Assembly: GCA_017465565.1 (NCBI GenBank)
Contig: JAFTWA010000018.1
Location: 1-64,000, forward strand
Length of the DNA stretch: 64,000 nt
Reading direction: 5' to 3'
Source of the DNA: Tyzzerella sp.
GTDB taxonomy: Bacteria > Bacillota > Clostridia > Lachnospirales > Lachnospiraceae
The translations under genes and the position numbers were made by a program. This document shows, one piece after another, positions 1 through 7,779 of the stretch. The notes beneath the pieces were generated by a model, which was given only the letters and a program-made list of their open reading frames with translations, was not told the DNA's origin and did no database searches. Numbering within the stretch: the first letter of the stretch is position 1; every line of letters starts with the position of its first letter.

Positions 1-22
1 CTAATAGGTCGAGGGCATAACC
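1..22 (+). rRNA. 23S rRNA, 3' end only
   Basis: The first 22 bases (CTAATAGGTCGAGGGCATAA and two more) match the conserved terminal helix of Firmicute 23S rRNA; B. subtilis 23S ends with a closely similar GATCGAGGACTTAACC. Everything upstream lies outside the window. No 5S rRNA follows, so the operon runs straight from 23S into tRNAs. The fragment is short, so the call depends on the match plus the tRNA context. Confidence 0.7.
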
Positions 23-134
23 AATGTAGCTGAATACAAAGTAGGAGGCTATACAACGTAATAGGTGATAGGAACAAAAGGAAAGATGGAAAGATAGAAA
101 ATCATGATTTGTGTGTAGTTTTTAAGGTACATTT

Positions 135-208
135 GGCCCGGTGGCTCAGTTGGTTAGAGCGCCGCCCTGTCACGGCGGAGGTCGAGGGTTCGAGTCCCTT
201 CCGGGTCG
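135..208 (+). tRNA. tRNA-Asp (GTC)
   Basis: Acceptor stem GGCCCGG pairs with CCGGGTC, discriminator G. The anticodon arm is CCGCC/GGCGG around loop CTGTCAC, giving anticodon GTC. The T arm carries GGTTCGAGTCC. The 3' CCA is not encoded and must be added by tRNA nucleotidyltransferase. First of seven tRNAs in one operon. Confidence 0.97.
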
Positions 209-225
209 CTTTTTCATTTATATGT

Positions 226-298
226 GGGATCATAGCTCAGCTGGGAGAGCACCTGCCTTACAAGCAGGGGGTCATAGGTTCGAGCCCTATTGGTCCCA
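226..298 (+). tRNA. tRNA-Val (TAC)
   Basis: Acceptor GGGATCA pairs with TGGTCCC, discriminator A. Anticodon stem CCTGC/GCAGG encloses CTTACAA, anticodon TAC. CCA is not encoded. Confidence 0.97.
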
Positions 299-321
299 TT
301 TAATGAATTAATTTTCATTAT

Positions 322-399
322 GCCGATGTGGCACAATTTGTGCTTATTGCACGAAGTGCAATATGAGGCAGGGCAGGCTGATTATAAATCAGCTGCTCA
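322..399 (+). repeat. Degenerate tRNA-Thr-like fragments
   Basis: Bases 322-340 (GCCGATGTGGCACAATTTG) copy the first 19 bases of the functional tRNA-Thr at 409 with about two changes. Bases 368-399 contain GGCTGATTATAAATCAGC, which resembles the anticodon arm of the same tRNA. The intervening D-arm sequence is replaced and no complete cloverleaf forms, so this is read as a decayed duplicate inside the tRNA operon, not a gene. Confidence 0.5.
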
Positions 400-408
400 A
401 AATATTAC

Positions 409-481
409 GCCGATGTGGCTCAATTGGCAGAGCAGCTGATTTGTAATCAGCAGGTTATCGGTTCGAGTCCGATCATCGGCT
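409..481 (+). tRNA. tRNA-Thr (TGT)
   Basis: Acceptor GCCGATG pairs with CATCGGC, discriminator T. Anticodon stem GCTGA/TCAGC encloses TTTGTAA, anticodon TGT. CCA is not encoded. The sequence just upstream holds degenerate pieces of this tRNA. Confidence 0.97.
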
Positions 482-579
482 TGCTGTGAACACTTAACGA
501 GGTGACGAGTTTAGTGTGAACGCACGTCTTGAACCTTAGCGAGGTTTACCGAGTTAAGTTGAAAGACGTTACATTAGTT

Positions 580-661
580 GGATGGGTTCCCGAGTGGCCA
601 AAGGGGGCAGACTGTAAATCTGTTAGCAACGCTTTCGGTGGTTCGAATCCACCTCCATCCA
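580..661 (+). tRNA. tRNA-Tyr (GTA)
   Basis: Class II tRNA with a long variable arm. Acceptor GGATGGG pairs with TCCATCC through one G-U pair; discriminator A. Anticodon stem GCAGA/TCTGT encloses CTGTAAA, anticodon GTA. Confidence 0.97.
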
Positions 662-734
662 TTTAGAAAAACAAGTTTTTTCTGAAAAGGTTGCATATTT
701 CCTTAAAATATGTGTATAATAAATTAGATAGTAA

Positions 735-808
<74 letters not shown>

Positions 809-816
809 TTCTTTTT

Positions 817-889
817 GCCCAGATAGCTCAGTTGGTAGAGCAAGGGACTGAAAATCCCTGTGTCGCTGGTTCGATTCCGGCTCTGGGCA
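817..889 (+). tRNA. tRNA-Phe (GAA)
   Basis: Acceptor GCCCAGA pairs with TCTGGGC, discriminator A. Anticodon stem AGGGA/TCCCT encloses CTGAAAA, anticodon GAA. CCA is not encoded. Confidence 0.97.
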
Positions 890-946
890 TTTGTTGTGTG
901 ATAGACAATCTTATCACATAATAAATGGACAAGCAATTGAATGTAT

Positions 947-1019
947 GGAGCATTAGCTCAGTCGGTAGAGCACTTGACTTTTAATCAAGTTGTCCGGGGT
1001 TCGAATCCCCGATGCTTCA
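947..1019 (+). tRNA. tRNA-Lys (TTT)
   Basis: Acceptor GGAGCAT pairs with ATGCTTC (one G-U), discriminator A. Anticodon stem CTTGA/TCAAG encloses CTTTTAA, anticodon TTT. Last tRNA of the operon, followed directly by a terminator. Confidence 0.97.
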
Positions 1020-1023
1020 TTAT

Positions 1024-1055
1024 AAACATCAGCATATTTTATGTTGATGTTTTTT
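1024..1055 (+). terminator. Terminator of the rRNA-tRNA operon
   Basis: AACATCA pairs with TGATGTT around an AT-rich loop that pairs further (GCATA/TATGT), followed by a T run, immediately after tRNA-Lys. Confidence 0.8.
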
Positions 1056-1137
1056 ATTTTGTAGATATTCCTCAAATTATAATGATATTACATAATATAT
1101 AAAGTATAAAAATGTAGAAAAAATAATATAATTTAAT

Positions 1138-1174
1138 AAAAAATCACTGTTTTTAATAAAAATAGTGATTTTTT
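1138..1174 (+). terminator. Hairpin with T tail upstream of fic
   Basis: AAAAATCACT pairs with AGTGATTTTT across a T/A-rich loop and ends in a T run. It lies between the tRNA operon terminator and the fic promoter and probably insulates fic from rRNA-operon read-through. Confidence 0.65.
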
Positions 1175-1193
1175 GTACTGGAATTGGTATAAT
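1165..1193 (+). promoter_or_regulatory. Predicted fic promoter (extended -10)
   Basis: TATAAT at 1188-1193 is preceded by TG at 1185-1186, an extended -10 element. The -35 position overlaps the terminator T run and is poor. It sits 32 bases upstream of the chosen fic start. Confidence 0.5.
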
Positions 1194-1225
1194 ATTACCA
1201 CAGAAGTAAAAAAGGGGAGATGCAT

Positions 1226-2308
1226 ATGGAACCATACAAGGCAACTAAATTACCAATAGATTATAAGATTGATAAAGAAATGCTTAGATTAATTTCAGAG
1301 GCAAATGAAAAGTATGGAGAATACAAATCCTTGCTTCATACATTGGAGTTTGATTCTAAATATTTTTTGGATTCTGTACTATTGAATGAAAGTTATAAAT
1401 CAACACAGATCGAAGGAACACAAATTTCTCAGGATGAAATGTATTATCTAAAATATATGGAAAAAACGGATGATAACAGAGAAATCCAGAATTTAAAACA
1501 CACAATTGAATTTGCCTATGCCAATATACGTGAAGGGAAAGAAATAAGTATTGGACTGGTAAATGAAATGCATAAAAGGATTCTCGATAGTGTTCGTGGT
1601 GCAGAACGTTCACCAGGACAAATAAGAGTAACTCAAAACTGGATTGGTCCAAGAGGAGTTGGAATTGAAGGAGCTACTTTTGTTCCACCTGTTCCGGAAG
1701 ATGTTCCAGAACTTTTGATTAACTTATATGAATATATGAATGATGAATTTATAGATCCACTTTTAGTTAATGTAGCAATCTCTCATGCTCAATTTGAAAC
1801 TATCCATGCATACAAAGATGGAAATGGAAGATTGGGACGTGCATTAATTCCTGTACAAATGGCGATGTTGGATGAAGAGAAACCTATTTTGTATTTGTCT
1901 GAAATCTTTGAGCTGTATAAGCCGTCTTATCAGAGGAGTTTGATGGAGAGCAGACGAGGCAATATGGCAGGTTTTATAAAATTCTTTTTGCAATGTGTGA
2001 TTGATCAGTGTAACAGCTATATATATAAAATTGAGAAAGTAAAACAAATCTATCGAGAGGATATGAAGAAGATAGAGGTTATAAAAGGGAACTCTGTCTA
2101 TAGAATTATGCCTGTAATTATGCAGCAAATTGTATTTACTAAAAAGGAAGTTCAAGAAGAATCCGGAGTTTCAGTTAATGTCGTTTCTAACATTATAAAT
2201 CAGTTAGTAGGTTTGGGGATTATTGTTCCAGATAGTACCGTTGCTAAAAAAGGATATCGATATCAAAGAATCTACGATGTGTTTGTTGGGATAAAGGAGT
2301 TTATGTAA
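1226..2308 (+). CDS. Fic family protein (putative AMP transferase)
   Basis: The 360-residue protein has the Fic core IHAYKDGNGRLGR with catalytic His194. An N-terminal STQIEG segment (residues 59-64) fits the (S/T)xxxE(G/N) inhibitory helix, so this is a class II, self-inhibited Fic protein expected to AMPylate protein hydroxyls or keep an intramolecular switch. The C-terminal 100 residues look like the winged-helix extension common in this family. ATG at 1226 is chosen over 1220 because GGGGAG at 1214-1219 touches the earlier codon but sits six bases from this one. It stands alone between a terminator and a convergent araC gene. No antitoxin partner is visible. Target unknown. Confidence 0.88.
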   Translation: MEPYKATKLPIDYKIDKEMLRLISEANEKYGEYKSLLHTLEFDSKYFLDSVLLNESYKSTQIEGTQISQDEMYYLKYMEKTDDNREIQNLKHTIEFAYANIREGKEISIGLVNEMHKRILDSVRGAERSPGQIRVTQNWIGPRGVGIEGATFVPPVPEDVPELLINLYEYMNDEFIDPLLVNVAISHAQFETIHAYKDGNGRLGRALIPVQMAMLDEEKPILYLSEIFELYKPSYQRSLMESRRGNMAGFIKFFLQCVIDQCNSYIYKIEKVKQIYREDMKKIEVIKGNSVYRIMPVIMQQIVFTKKEVQEESGVSVNVVSNIINQLVGLGIIVPDSTVAKKGYRYQRIYDVFVGIKEFM

Positions 2309-2340
2309 AAGCAGATAAAGAACAAATATATACTAAAAAG

Positions 2341-2375
2341 GCCAACTGCTAGAAAACTAGTGGTTGGCTTCTTTT
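2341..2375. terminator. Bidirectional terminator between fic and araC
   Basis: A 12-bp stem (GCCAACTGCTAG against CTAGTGGTTGGC, two G-U pairs) with an AAAA loop. T-rich tails lie on both sides, TTCTTTT on plus and CTTTTT on minus, so it can serve both convergent genes. It overlaps the last codons of the araC gene. Confidence 0.8.
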
Positions 2376-3133
2376 GCGTTTTTACAATACCCTCTAGGTG
2401 ATATTCCAAAATGTTTTTTGAATATTTTGGAAAAATGATACAGGTCATCATATCCAACTGAAGTCGCCGCAGTGGAAGGCCGTTCTCCGTATATGGTCAT
2501 TAGTTCCGCAGCTTTGTTAAGACGAACGTTTGCCAAGTATTCGCTTGGAGAAATGCCGGTTCGTTCTGTGAAGATGGTGTAAAAGTAACTGCGATTAAGT
2601 CCTAGACGGTCAGCAATATTTTGTATCGTAATTCCATTGGCATATTCAGACTGCATAATGTGAAGTGCTTTTTCAACGTAGTCAGGTGTGCTTTTGTTGC
2701 GTTCCAAAAGAATGCTGACAAGCTTCCAAATGCAGGATGAGAGATAGGCACTGCGTCCGTTTTCCATTTTACTGCAGGCTTTCATTTTCTCGAAGATTGC
2801 ACCGGCATCAGGGCACGTAATAATTGGATTCTGAAATATCTCCAGATTACTGTCAGTTGTGAAGCCAATCCAGATATAGTGCCAAGGATGTTTTTCATCA
2901 GCTTCATAATAAGTTTCTAAATATGGTGGAATGACGAAGATTTGTCCCGGTCCGACATCATAGGTTTTGCCTTCGCGGGTGAATTTGCCAAATCCGGATA
3001 CAACATAGTGAAGCAGCCAGTGGGTACGAATTGCGGGACCATAATGATGGCTTGGATTGCAGGTGGACCACCCATGCTGAACAGGATTAAAACCTTCATA
3101 TTCGTTATTGATAATGATTTCAGAATGCTCCAT
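2357..3133 (-). CDS. AraC family transcriptional regulator
   Basis: The 258-residue protein has an N-terminal cupin-like sugar-sensing domain (about 20-130) and a C-terminal AraC/XylS double helix-turn-helix (about 160-255). The second HTH has the family signature in GYDDLYHFSKIFKKHFGISP. It is transcribed divergently from the GH36 alpha-galactosidase 143 bases away, so it is probably the activator of that gene in response to an alpha-galactoside such as melibiose or raffinose; the ligand is inferred from the neighbour only. The start has GAGGT six bases upstream. Confidence 0.87.
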   Translation of the reverse strand: MEHSEIIINNEYEGFNPVQHGWSTCNPSHHYGPAIRTHWLLHYVVSGFGKFTREGKTYDVGPGQIFVIPPYLETYYEADEKHPWHYIWIGFTTDSNLEIFQNPIITCPDAGAIFEKMKACSKMENGRSAYLSSCIWKLVSILLERNKSTPDYVEKALHIMQSEYANGITIQNIADRLGLNRSYFYTIFTERTGISPSEYLANVRLNKAAELMTIYGERPSTAATSVGYDDLYHFSKIFKKHFGISPRGYCKNAKEANH

Positions 3134-3276
3134 TTTTTTACCTCGTATTTATGTTTCTATTATCTAACATTATAACAAGTTTTTATAACATAAATCAATT
3201 CTATTATACATGTATTTCTGATAATATTACTGTGAAAATACAGGAGTTATTTTGTGGAAAGGATGATATACGAGAT

Positions 3277-5448
3277 ATGATTTTATTTGAAAATAGCAGT
3301 TTTTATTTAGAAACGAAAAACACAAGTTATGTTATGCGTGTTTTGGATAATAAAGTGTTATCTAACGCTTATTATGGAAAAAAAATTGGAAGATGCAATT
3401 TAAACGCTTTTTCACTCATTAGAGGAATTGGGTATTCTCCTTCAATTGCTCTTGAAGGGAAAAATGTTTCTCCGCTTATGATACCATGGGAGATGCCAAC
3501 TTATGGGCAAGGAAATTTTGGATTGCCAGGTATTTCTGTAATTGGCGCAGATAACCGATTTGTAAATGAGCTTTCTTATGAATCGTACGAAATTATAAAT
3601 GGTAAGCCATCTATAAAGGGTATGCCAAGCTTTGATACGAATGTAGAAGATGTTCAGACTTTGAAGATTACACTTCGCGATAAAGCCTTAAACTATCGTG
3701 TGATTTTATATTATTCGGTATTCGAAAAGGAAGATGTGATTACTCGCCGTACAGAAATTGTGAATATGACTGATGAACAGATTCTAATCAAGTCTGCATC
3801 CAGTGCAGCGATCGAGTTTCAGTCGAAGAAATTCCAGATGACGACACTGAAGGGTTCATGGGCAAGAGAACGCTGGATAGATACTTATGATTTGCATCAG
3901 GGTGTTAATTCCGTAGAGAGTCGAAGAGGGTCTTCAAGTCACCAACTTAACCCGTTTATGGCTTTATCTGAAAAGAACACAACGGAGCATATGGGTGATG
4001 TTTATGGTTTTGCATTGGTGTATAGTGCAGATTTTAAAATTTCTGTAGAAGTGAATGAAGTAGATAGTGTGCGCGTAATCGCTGGTATTAATCCAGAAAA
4101 TTTCTGTTGGAGACTGCAGGCAGGCGAGAGCTTTGAGACGCCAGAGTGTGTACTGACTTATTCGGCAGACGGATTTAATGGAATGTCTCATAATTTCCAC
4201 AATCTTTGCAGAAATCATTTGGGAAAATGTGCAGACAAGAATGTGAAGCATCCGATTGTCATCAACAACTGGGAAGCGACTTATTTTAATTTTAATGATG
4301 AAAAAATCATCGAGTTTATTAAGGCTTGTAAAGGACTTGGAATTGATACGATGGTTTTGGATGATGGCTGGTTTGGACATAGAGATAATGATGATTCTTC
4401 GTTAGGCGACTGGTTTATTGACGAAAAGAAATTTCCAAATGGACTGGAAAAAGTAATTGAAACCTGTAAGAGCCAGGGGATGAACTTTGGTATCTGGTTT
4501 GAGCCTGAAATGATTTCTCGCGATAGCGACTTGTTCCGCGCGCATCCTGACTGGTGTATACACACGGACCTCCGAGAGCCAGTGGAAAGCCGTACCCAGC
4601 TTGTGCTTGATTATAGCAGACAAGAAGTGGTTGATTACATATTTGAAGTAATGGATGATTTCTTATCTAAGAATGACATTTCATATGTGAAATGGGATAT
4701 GAATCGAAATATTACGGATAATGGTTCCAATTGGCTGGGTGAATATCAGGGAGAATTCTCGCACCGAAATATCTTGGGAGTTTATGATTTGGAGAAACGT
4801 CTTACTGAGGCACATCCAGACGTATTCTTTGAGGGCTGTGCAGGCGGCGGTGGAAGAGTCGATTTTGGTATTCTGTATTACATGCCACAGATTTGGACCA
4901 GTGATGATACGGATTCGATAGAGAGACTTCGCATTCAGTATGGAACGAGTCTTGTTTATCCGCCTTCAACTATGTCTGCCCATATTTCGGCGGTGCCAAA
5001 CCACCAGACGGGAAGAATTACACCTTTTAAGTCAAGAAATGATGTAGCTCAGATGTGTAATTTTGGCTATGAATTAAATGTGGCGAAGCTTCCTCAGAAA
5101 GAAATTGAGCAGATTCCGAAGCAGGTGGAAGAACATCGCGGATTGGAACCGTTGATTCAAGATGGAGACTATTATCGTTTGTTAAATCCATTTACGGGAA
5201 AACAATGTGCATGGGAATTGGTAAGTGAGGATAAGAAAAAGGCGTATGTTATGCTGGCTGCAGTAAATATAGCGGGAAACGATACCTCTTATTATGTGAA
5301 GCCAAGAGGATTAAATCCAGAATTCATTTATCAGATAAATGATACGGATATAATTGCTGATGGTGAAACGATTATGAACGTGGGAATTCCAGTTGTGGAA
5401 CCACTCGGAGAATATGAAACAAGAACATTTTATCTTACAAAAATTTAG
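3277..5448 (+). CDS. GH36 alpha-galactosidase
   Basis: This hydrolyses terminal alpha-galactosyl residues from raffinose-family sugars or melibiose, probably in the cytoplasm since no signal peptide is seen. The 723-residue product has the GH36 landmarks: VLDDGWFG, nucleophile Asp474 in KWDMNR, GCAGGGGRVDFG, and acid/base Asp544 in SDDTDSIERL. The 70-residue nucleophile-to-acid spacing matches characterised GH36 enzymes. An open frame extends to 3151, but its first 42 codons are AT-rich noncoding-like sequence, so ATG 3277 is preferred; the ribosome site there is modest (AAAGGA about 12 bases upstream). Length fits the family. The stop codon abuts the giant inverted repeat. Confidence 0.93.
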   Translation: MILFENSSFYLETKNTSYVMRVLDNKVLSNAYYGKKIGRCNLNAFSLIRGIGYSPSIALEGKNVSPLMIPWEMPTYGQGNFGLPGISVIGADNRFVNELSYESYEIINGKPSIKGMPSFDTNVEDVQTLKITLRDKALNYRVILYYSVFEKEDVITRRTEIVNMTDEQILIKSASSAAIEFQSKKFQMTTLKGSWARERWIDTYDLHQGVNSVESRRGSSSHQLNPFMALSEKNTTEHMGDVYGFALVYSADFKISVEVNEVDSVRVIAGINPENFCWRLQAGESFETPECVLTYSADGFNGMSHNFHNLCRNHLGKCADKNVKHPIVINNWEATYFNFNDEKIIEFIKACKGLGIDTMVLDDGWFGHRDNDDSSLGDWFIDEKKFPNGLEKVIETCKSQGMNFGIWFEPEMISRDSDLFRAHPDWCIHTDLREPVESRTQLVLDYSRQEVVDYIFEVMDDFLSKNDISYVKWDMNRNITDNGSNWLGEYQGEFSHRNILGVYDLEKRLTEAHPDVFFEGCAGGGGRVDFGILYYMPQIWTSDDTDSIERLRIQYGTSLVYPPSTMSAHISAVPNHQTGRITPFKSRNDVAQMCNFGYELNVAKLPQKEIEQIPKQVEEHRGLEPLIQDGDYYRLLNPFTGKQCAWELVSEDKKKAYVMLAAVNIAGNDTSYYVKPRGLNPEFIYQINDTDIIADGETIMNVGIPVVEPLGEYETRTFYLTKI

Positions 5449-5493
5449 AGGATGTTGCAAAATTAAAAATCGAAAAATATAATCAAAGATTTC

Positions 5494-5525
5494 AAGCCAT
5501 CACTTTTTATGTGGTGGCTTTTTTG
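5494..5525 (+). terminator. Terminator of the alpha-galactosidase gene (inside left arm)
   Basis: AAGCCATCAC pairs with GTGGTGGCTT around TTTTTAT and runs into TTTTG. Since it lies in the inverted-repeat arm, the same hairpin recurs near 6425-6455 in the opposite direction and can terminate the ECF operon. Confidence 0.85.
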
Positions 5526-6424
5526 CGAGATTCTTACTATATTGCATATAAATTTATGTAAGTATTCTGAAATTTTCCTTATGCAAATTTTTTGCTTTCC
5601 TAAGGAAAATAAATCATTTTTTCAGCCTCTTTTTCATAGATTTTAAGTATTTTTTTCTTTATAGTGAAAAAGTGTTCTTAAAAACCAGCAAATCTGCAAA
5701 AAACGTTAGCGTGGAATATAAGTTTTTCTATATAAGGAAAATCACAAAGTAAAATGTATTTTTAATTCATATTTACTGTCGGGTGAAGTTAGGCCTTCAA
5801 CTGTAAGATTCTCTAAAGTGTCCCATTCTCAAGAAGTTATACACATACTCTAAATGGACTCACAGCCAAAAGCTTCACAGCCTACATATACGTGGAACGA
5901 CATCGAGAGATTCTGTGAAAAGTCTTGCAACTGCAGTTCGAAAAATGTGCAAGCGCGAGAACATGTTTGAGTTTGCGAGTTTGTGAACGCGCTTGCTAAT
6001 ATCATCTTCGAACGCAGTTGCGTAGCCTTTTCCAGAATCTAACGTAAAGTTGTTGCGCGCATATGTAGGCTGTGAAACTTTGTCTGTTTGAGCCGTTTTC
6101 CGTATGTGCTTTTTTGAGAATGAGGACACTAAGAGAAACATAACAGCTTGCAGATAACTTCACCTGACAGTAAATATGAATTAAAAATACATTTTACTTT
6201 GTGATTTTCCTTATATAGAAAAACTTATATTCCACGCTAACGTTTTTTGCAGATTTGCTGGTTTTTAAGAACACTTTTTCGCCATAAAGAAAAAATTACT
6301 TGAAATCTATGAAAAAGAGGCTGAAAAGATGATTTATTTTCCTTAGGAAAGCAAAAATTTTGTATAAGGAAAATTTCAGAATACTTACATAAATTTACAT
6401 GCAATATAGTAAGAATCTCGCAAA

Positions 6425-6455
6425 AAAGCCACCACATAAAAAGTGATGGCTTGAA
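6425..6455 (-). terminator. Terminator of the ECF operon (inside right arm)
   Basis: Mirror copy of the hairpin at 5494-5525 (AAGCCATCAC/GTGGTGGCTT plus T run on the minus strand), about 50 bases beyond the S-component stop codon. Confidence 0.8.
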
Positions 6456-6499
6456 ATCCTTGATTATATTTTTCGATTTTTAATTTTGCAACAGCCTCT

Positions 6500-7006
6500 T
6501 TAAAATTGCATTTTCTTCATTACGCTTGCTAGTGGATGGTATAAAACAAGCATAATGATAAAATTGCCAATTCCATGAACGATATCCCATGGAATTCCTG
6601 CTACCCACCAGCCGAATGCATACTGTAACCCGCTTGTCAAACTCGTGCCGGCAGCACCTATAAAGATATACGGAATCGCGCATAATAGTCCAAACAGAAG
6701 TCCGAACGCTCCTGAAAGGATGCTCCAAGAAAATGCAGAATCCATTTTCTTGAGTAATCTACAAACTATCGCTAAGAGGGGCCATGCATAGAGATACATA
6801 ACCCACCAAAGTCCGAATCCGTAGATAGCTCCTTCTAGCAATATAAAAACTGGTATTGCATAAAATATGTGTTTTCCAAAGTATAGAGAAAACATAATAA
6901 TCCAAAAAGATGTAAGTTCTATATTGGGTGCCCAGGTAAGAGCTGCTTTACATACTTCTATGATTGCAACCATCAAGCCAATTAAAGCAATGTCTTTGGT
7001 TTTCAT
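6500..7006 (-). CDS. ECF transporter S component, probably for cobalamin or a B12 precursor
   Basis: The 168-residue, very hydrophobic protein has about five or six membrane segments and the size of an energy-coupling-factor substrate-binding (S) subunit. It follows the DUF4430 gene by eight bases on the minus strand, and the two share a leader with a cobalamin riboswitch, which points to corrinoid uptake. No ECF ATPase or EcfT gene is nearby, so it should share a housekeeping EcfAAT module. The substrate is inferred from the riboswitch; dimethylbenzimidazole or another B12 precursor is possible. Its stop codon abuts the giant inverted repeat. Confidence 0.75.
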   Translation of the reverse strand: MKTKDIALIGLMVAIIEVCKAALTWAPNIELTSFWIIMFSLYFGKHIFYAIPVFILLEGAIYGFGLWWVMYLYAWPLLAIVCRLLKKMDSAFSWSILSGAFGLLFGLLCAIPYIFIGAAGTSLTSGLQYAFGWWVAGIPWDIVHGIGNFIIMLVLYHPLASVMKKMQF

Positions 7007-7014
7007 AATTTACA

Positions 7015-7416
7015 TTACTCTTTCGTATAAATGATTTGGAAAGCATCGCCGTCTTCAACTGGTTGTTCGTCGATACCGTAGTTGCAGTATTCTTCATTTA
7101 CATAGAAGCTCCAGTAGGAAGCATCCACATTATAGTCTGCTTTTACCCCATTTACTGTATCTATCATCAAGCCGTATTCACTTTCAGAACCAGAGAATTC
7201 TAATCCTTCTGCCTCCTCCATTGCCTGACGTAAGTATTCAGCGTCTGTTTTTAATTCATATACGGTTGACTTCTCTTCGTCATCAATTACTTCGATTGTG
7301 ATTGACTTGCTGCCTTCTACTGGTTTTTCTCTGAAATTGTTCCAGATGAGTGCAAATACAGCAACTAAAACGACAAGCAGAAGAACGCCAACCATTTTCT
7401 TTGTGTTTTTCTTCAT
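7015..7416 (-). CDS. Membrane-anchored DUF4430 protein (probable extracellular corrinoid binder)
   Basis: The 133-residue protein starts with a Lys-rich stretch and one hydrophobic helix (about 9-27), then an extracellular domain ending in YWSFYVNEEYCNYGIDEQPV and DAFQIIYT, the pattern of DUF4430, a domain related to the C-terminal domain of transcobalamin and intrinsic factor. A role in capturing a corrinoid for the adjacent S component follows from that relationship and from the cobalamin riboswitch in its leader. AAAGGAG lies seven bases before the start. No lipobox cysteine is seen, so the helix is probably an anchor or an uncleaved signal. Confidence 0.75.
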   Translation of the reverse strand: MKKNTKKMVGVLLLVVLVAVFALIWNNFREKPVEGSKSITIEVIDDEEKSTVYELKTDAEYLRQAMEEAEGLEFSGSESEYGLMIDTVNGVKADYNVDASYWSFYVNEEYCNYGIDEQPVEDGDAFQIIYTKE

Positions 7417-7550
7417 TGTTTTTCTCCTTTCAATATAGTGTTTTCACAACTCCATCCACAGTTGTATATAAGTGTAGAAGATTGTGGTACACGCAATATT
7501 AAAAGGCGTTTTTATGCTTCAACCAGTTACTCGTGGCTCCACAATATCAT

Positions 7551-7718
7551 TATAGGCAGGTCTTCTGACTTCGTGATCAACATTTTATTTCGTCTTCCCA
7601 GCACATGCCAGTGACATATTGAAATAAAACTCCCATGTTACAGCGACGAGTTCGTGCAGGACTTGCACCTGCTTCCCTTTTCACCAGAGGATATTGGAAA
7701 ATATCTCTGACACCTATC
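7551..7718 (-). promoter_or_regulatory. Cobalamin (B12) riboswitch
   Basis: Read on the minus strand, the leader contains ATAGGTG, then GGGAAGCAGGTGCAAGTCC, then GCTGTAACATGGGAG, and ends GAAGTCAGAAGACCTGCC. These are the conserved blocks of the adenosylcobalamin riboswitch in the right order, including the B12 box. It precedes the DUF4430-ECF S operon by about 135 bases and should repress it when B12 is plentiful. Confidence 0.93.
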
Positions 7719-7741
7719 ATGTTCTATTCACTTCGAGAGTG

Positions 7742-7770
7742 ATTATAGCATGGTTTAATAAAAATGACAA
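7742..7770 (-). promoter_or_regulatory. Promoter of the B12-riboswitch transcript
   Basis: On the minus strand TTGTCA (7770-7765) and TATAAT (7747-7742) are separated by exactly 17 bases, a near-consensus sigma-A promoter. Transcription would begin just upstream of the aptamer. The divergent Abi-like open frame starts ten bases from the -35 box. Confidence 0.85.
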
Positions 7771-7779
7771 TCATTATTA

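Larger units (their letters stand above)
5448..6498. repeat. 1.05-kb long inverted repeat (near-palindrome)
   Basis: The left arm 5448-5791 and right arm 6155-6498 are reverse complements of equal length (344 bases) with about 11 differences by hand alignment. The 363-base centre keeps weaker mirror similarity, for example CACAGCCTACATAT near 5877 and its complement near 6061. The outer end GAGG(A/C)TGTTGCAAAATTA resembles insertion-sequence terminal repeats. The element starts at the GH36 stop codon and ends against the stop codon of the convergent ECF gene. It holds no convincing gene. It is best read as a palindromic mobile-element derivative or MITE-like insertion. Confidence 0.85.

Noticed and set aside
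1-134. A 5S rRNA gene after 23S
   Set aside because: No 5S-like sequence or fold is visible before the first tRNA; 5S must lie elsewhere.
3151-3276. N-terminal extension of the alpha-galactosidase from 3151
   Set aside because: The 42 extra codons are AT-rich, unlike the enzyme family, and overlap the divergent promoter region.
5875-6141. An 88-codon minus-strand frame in the centre of the giant inverted repeat
   Set aside because: It falls in the mirrored core, lacks a ribosome site and a recognisable fold, and part of it is the reverse copy of its own other half.
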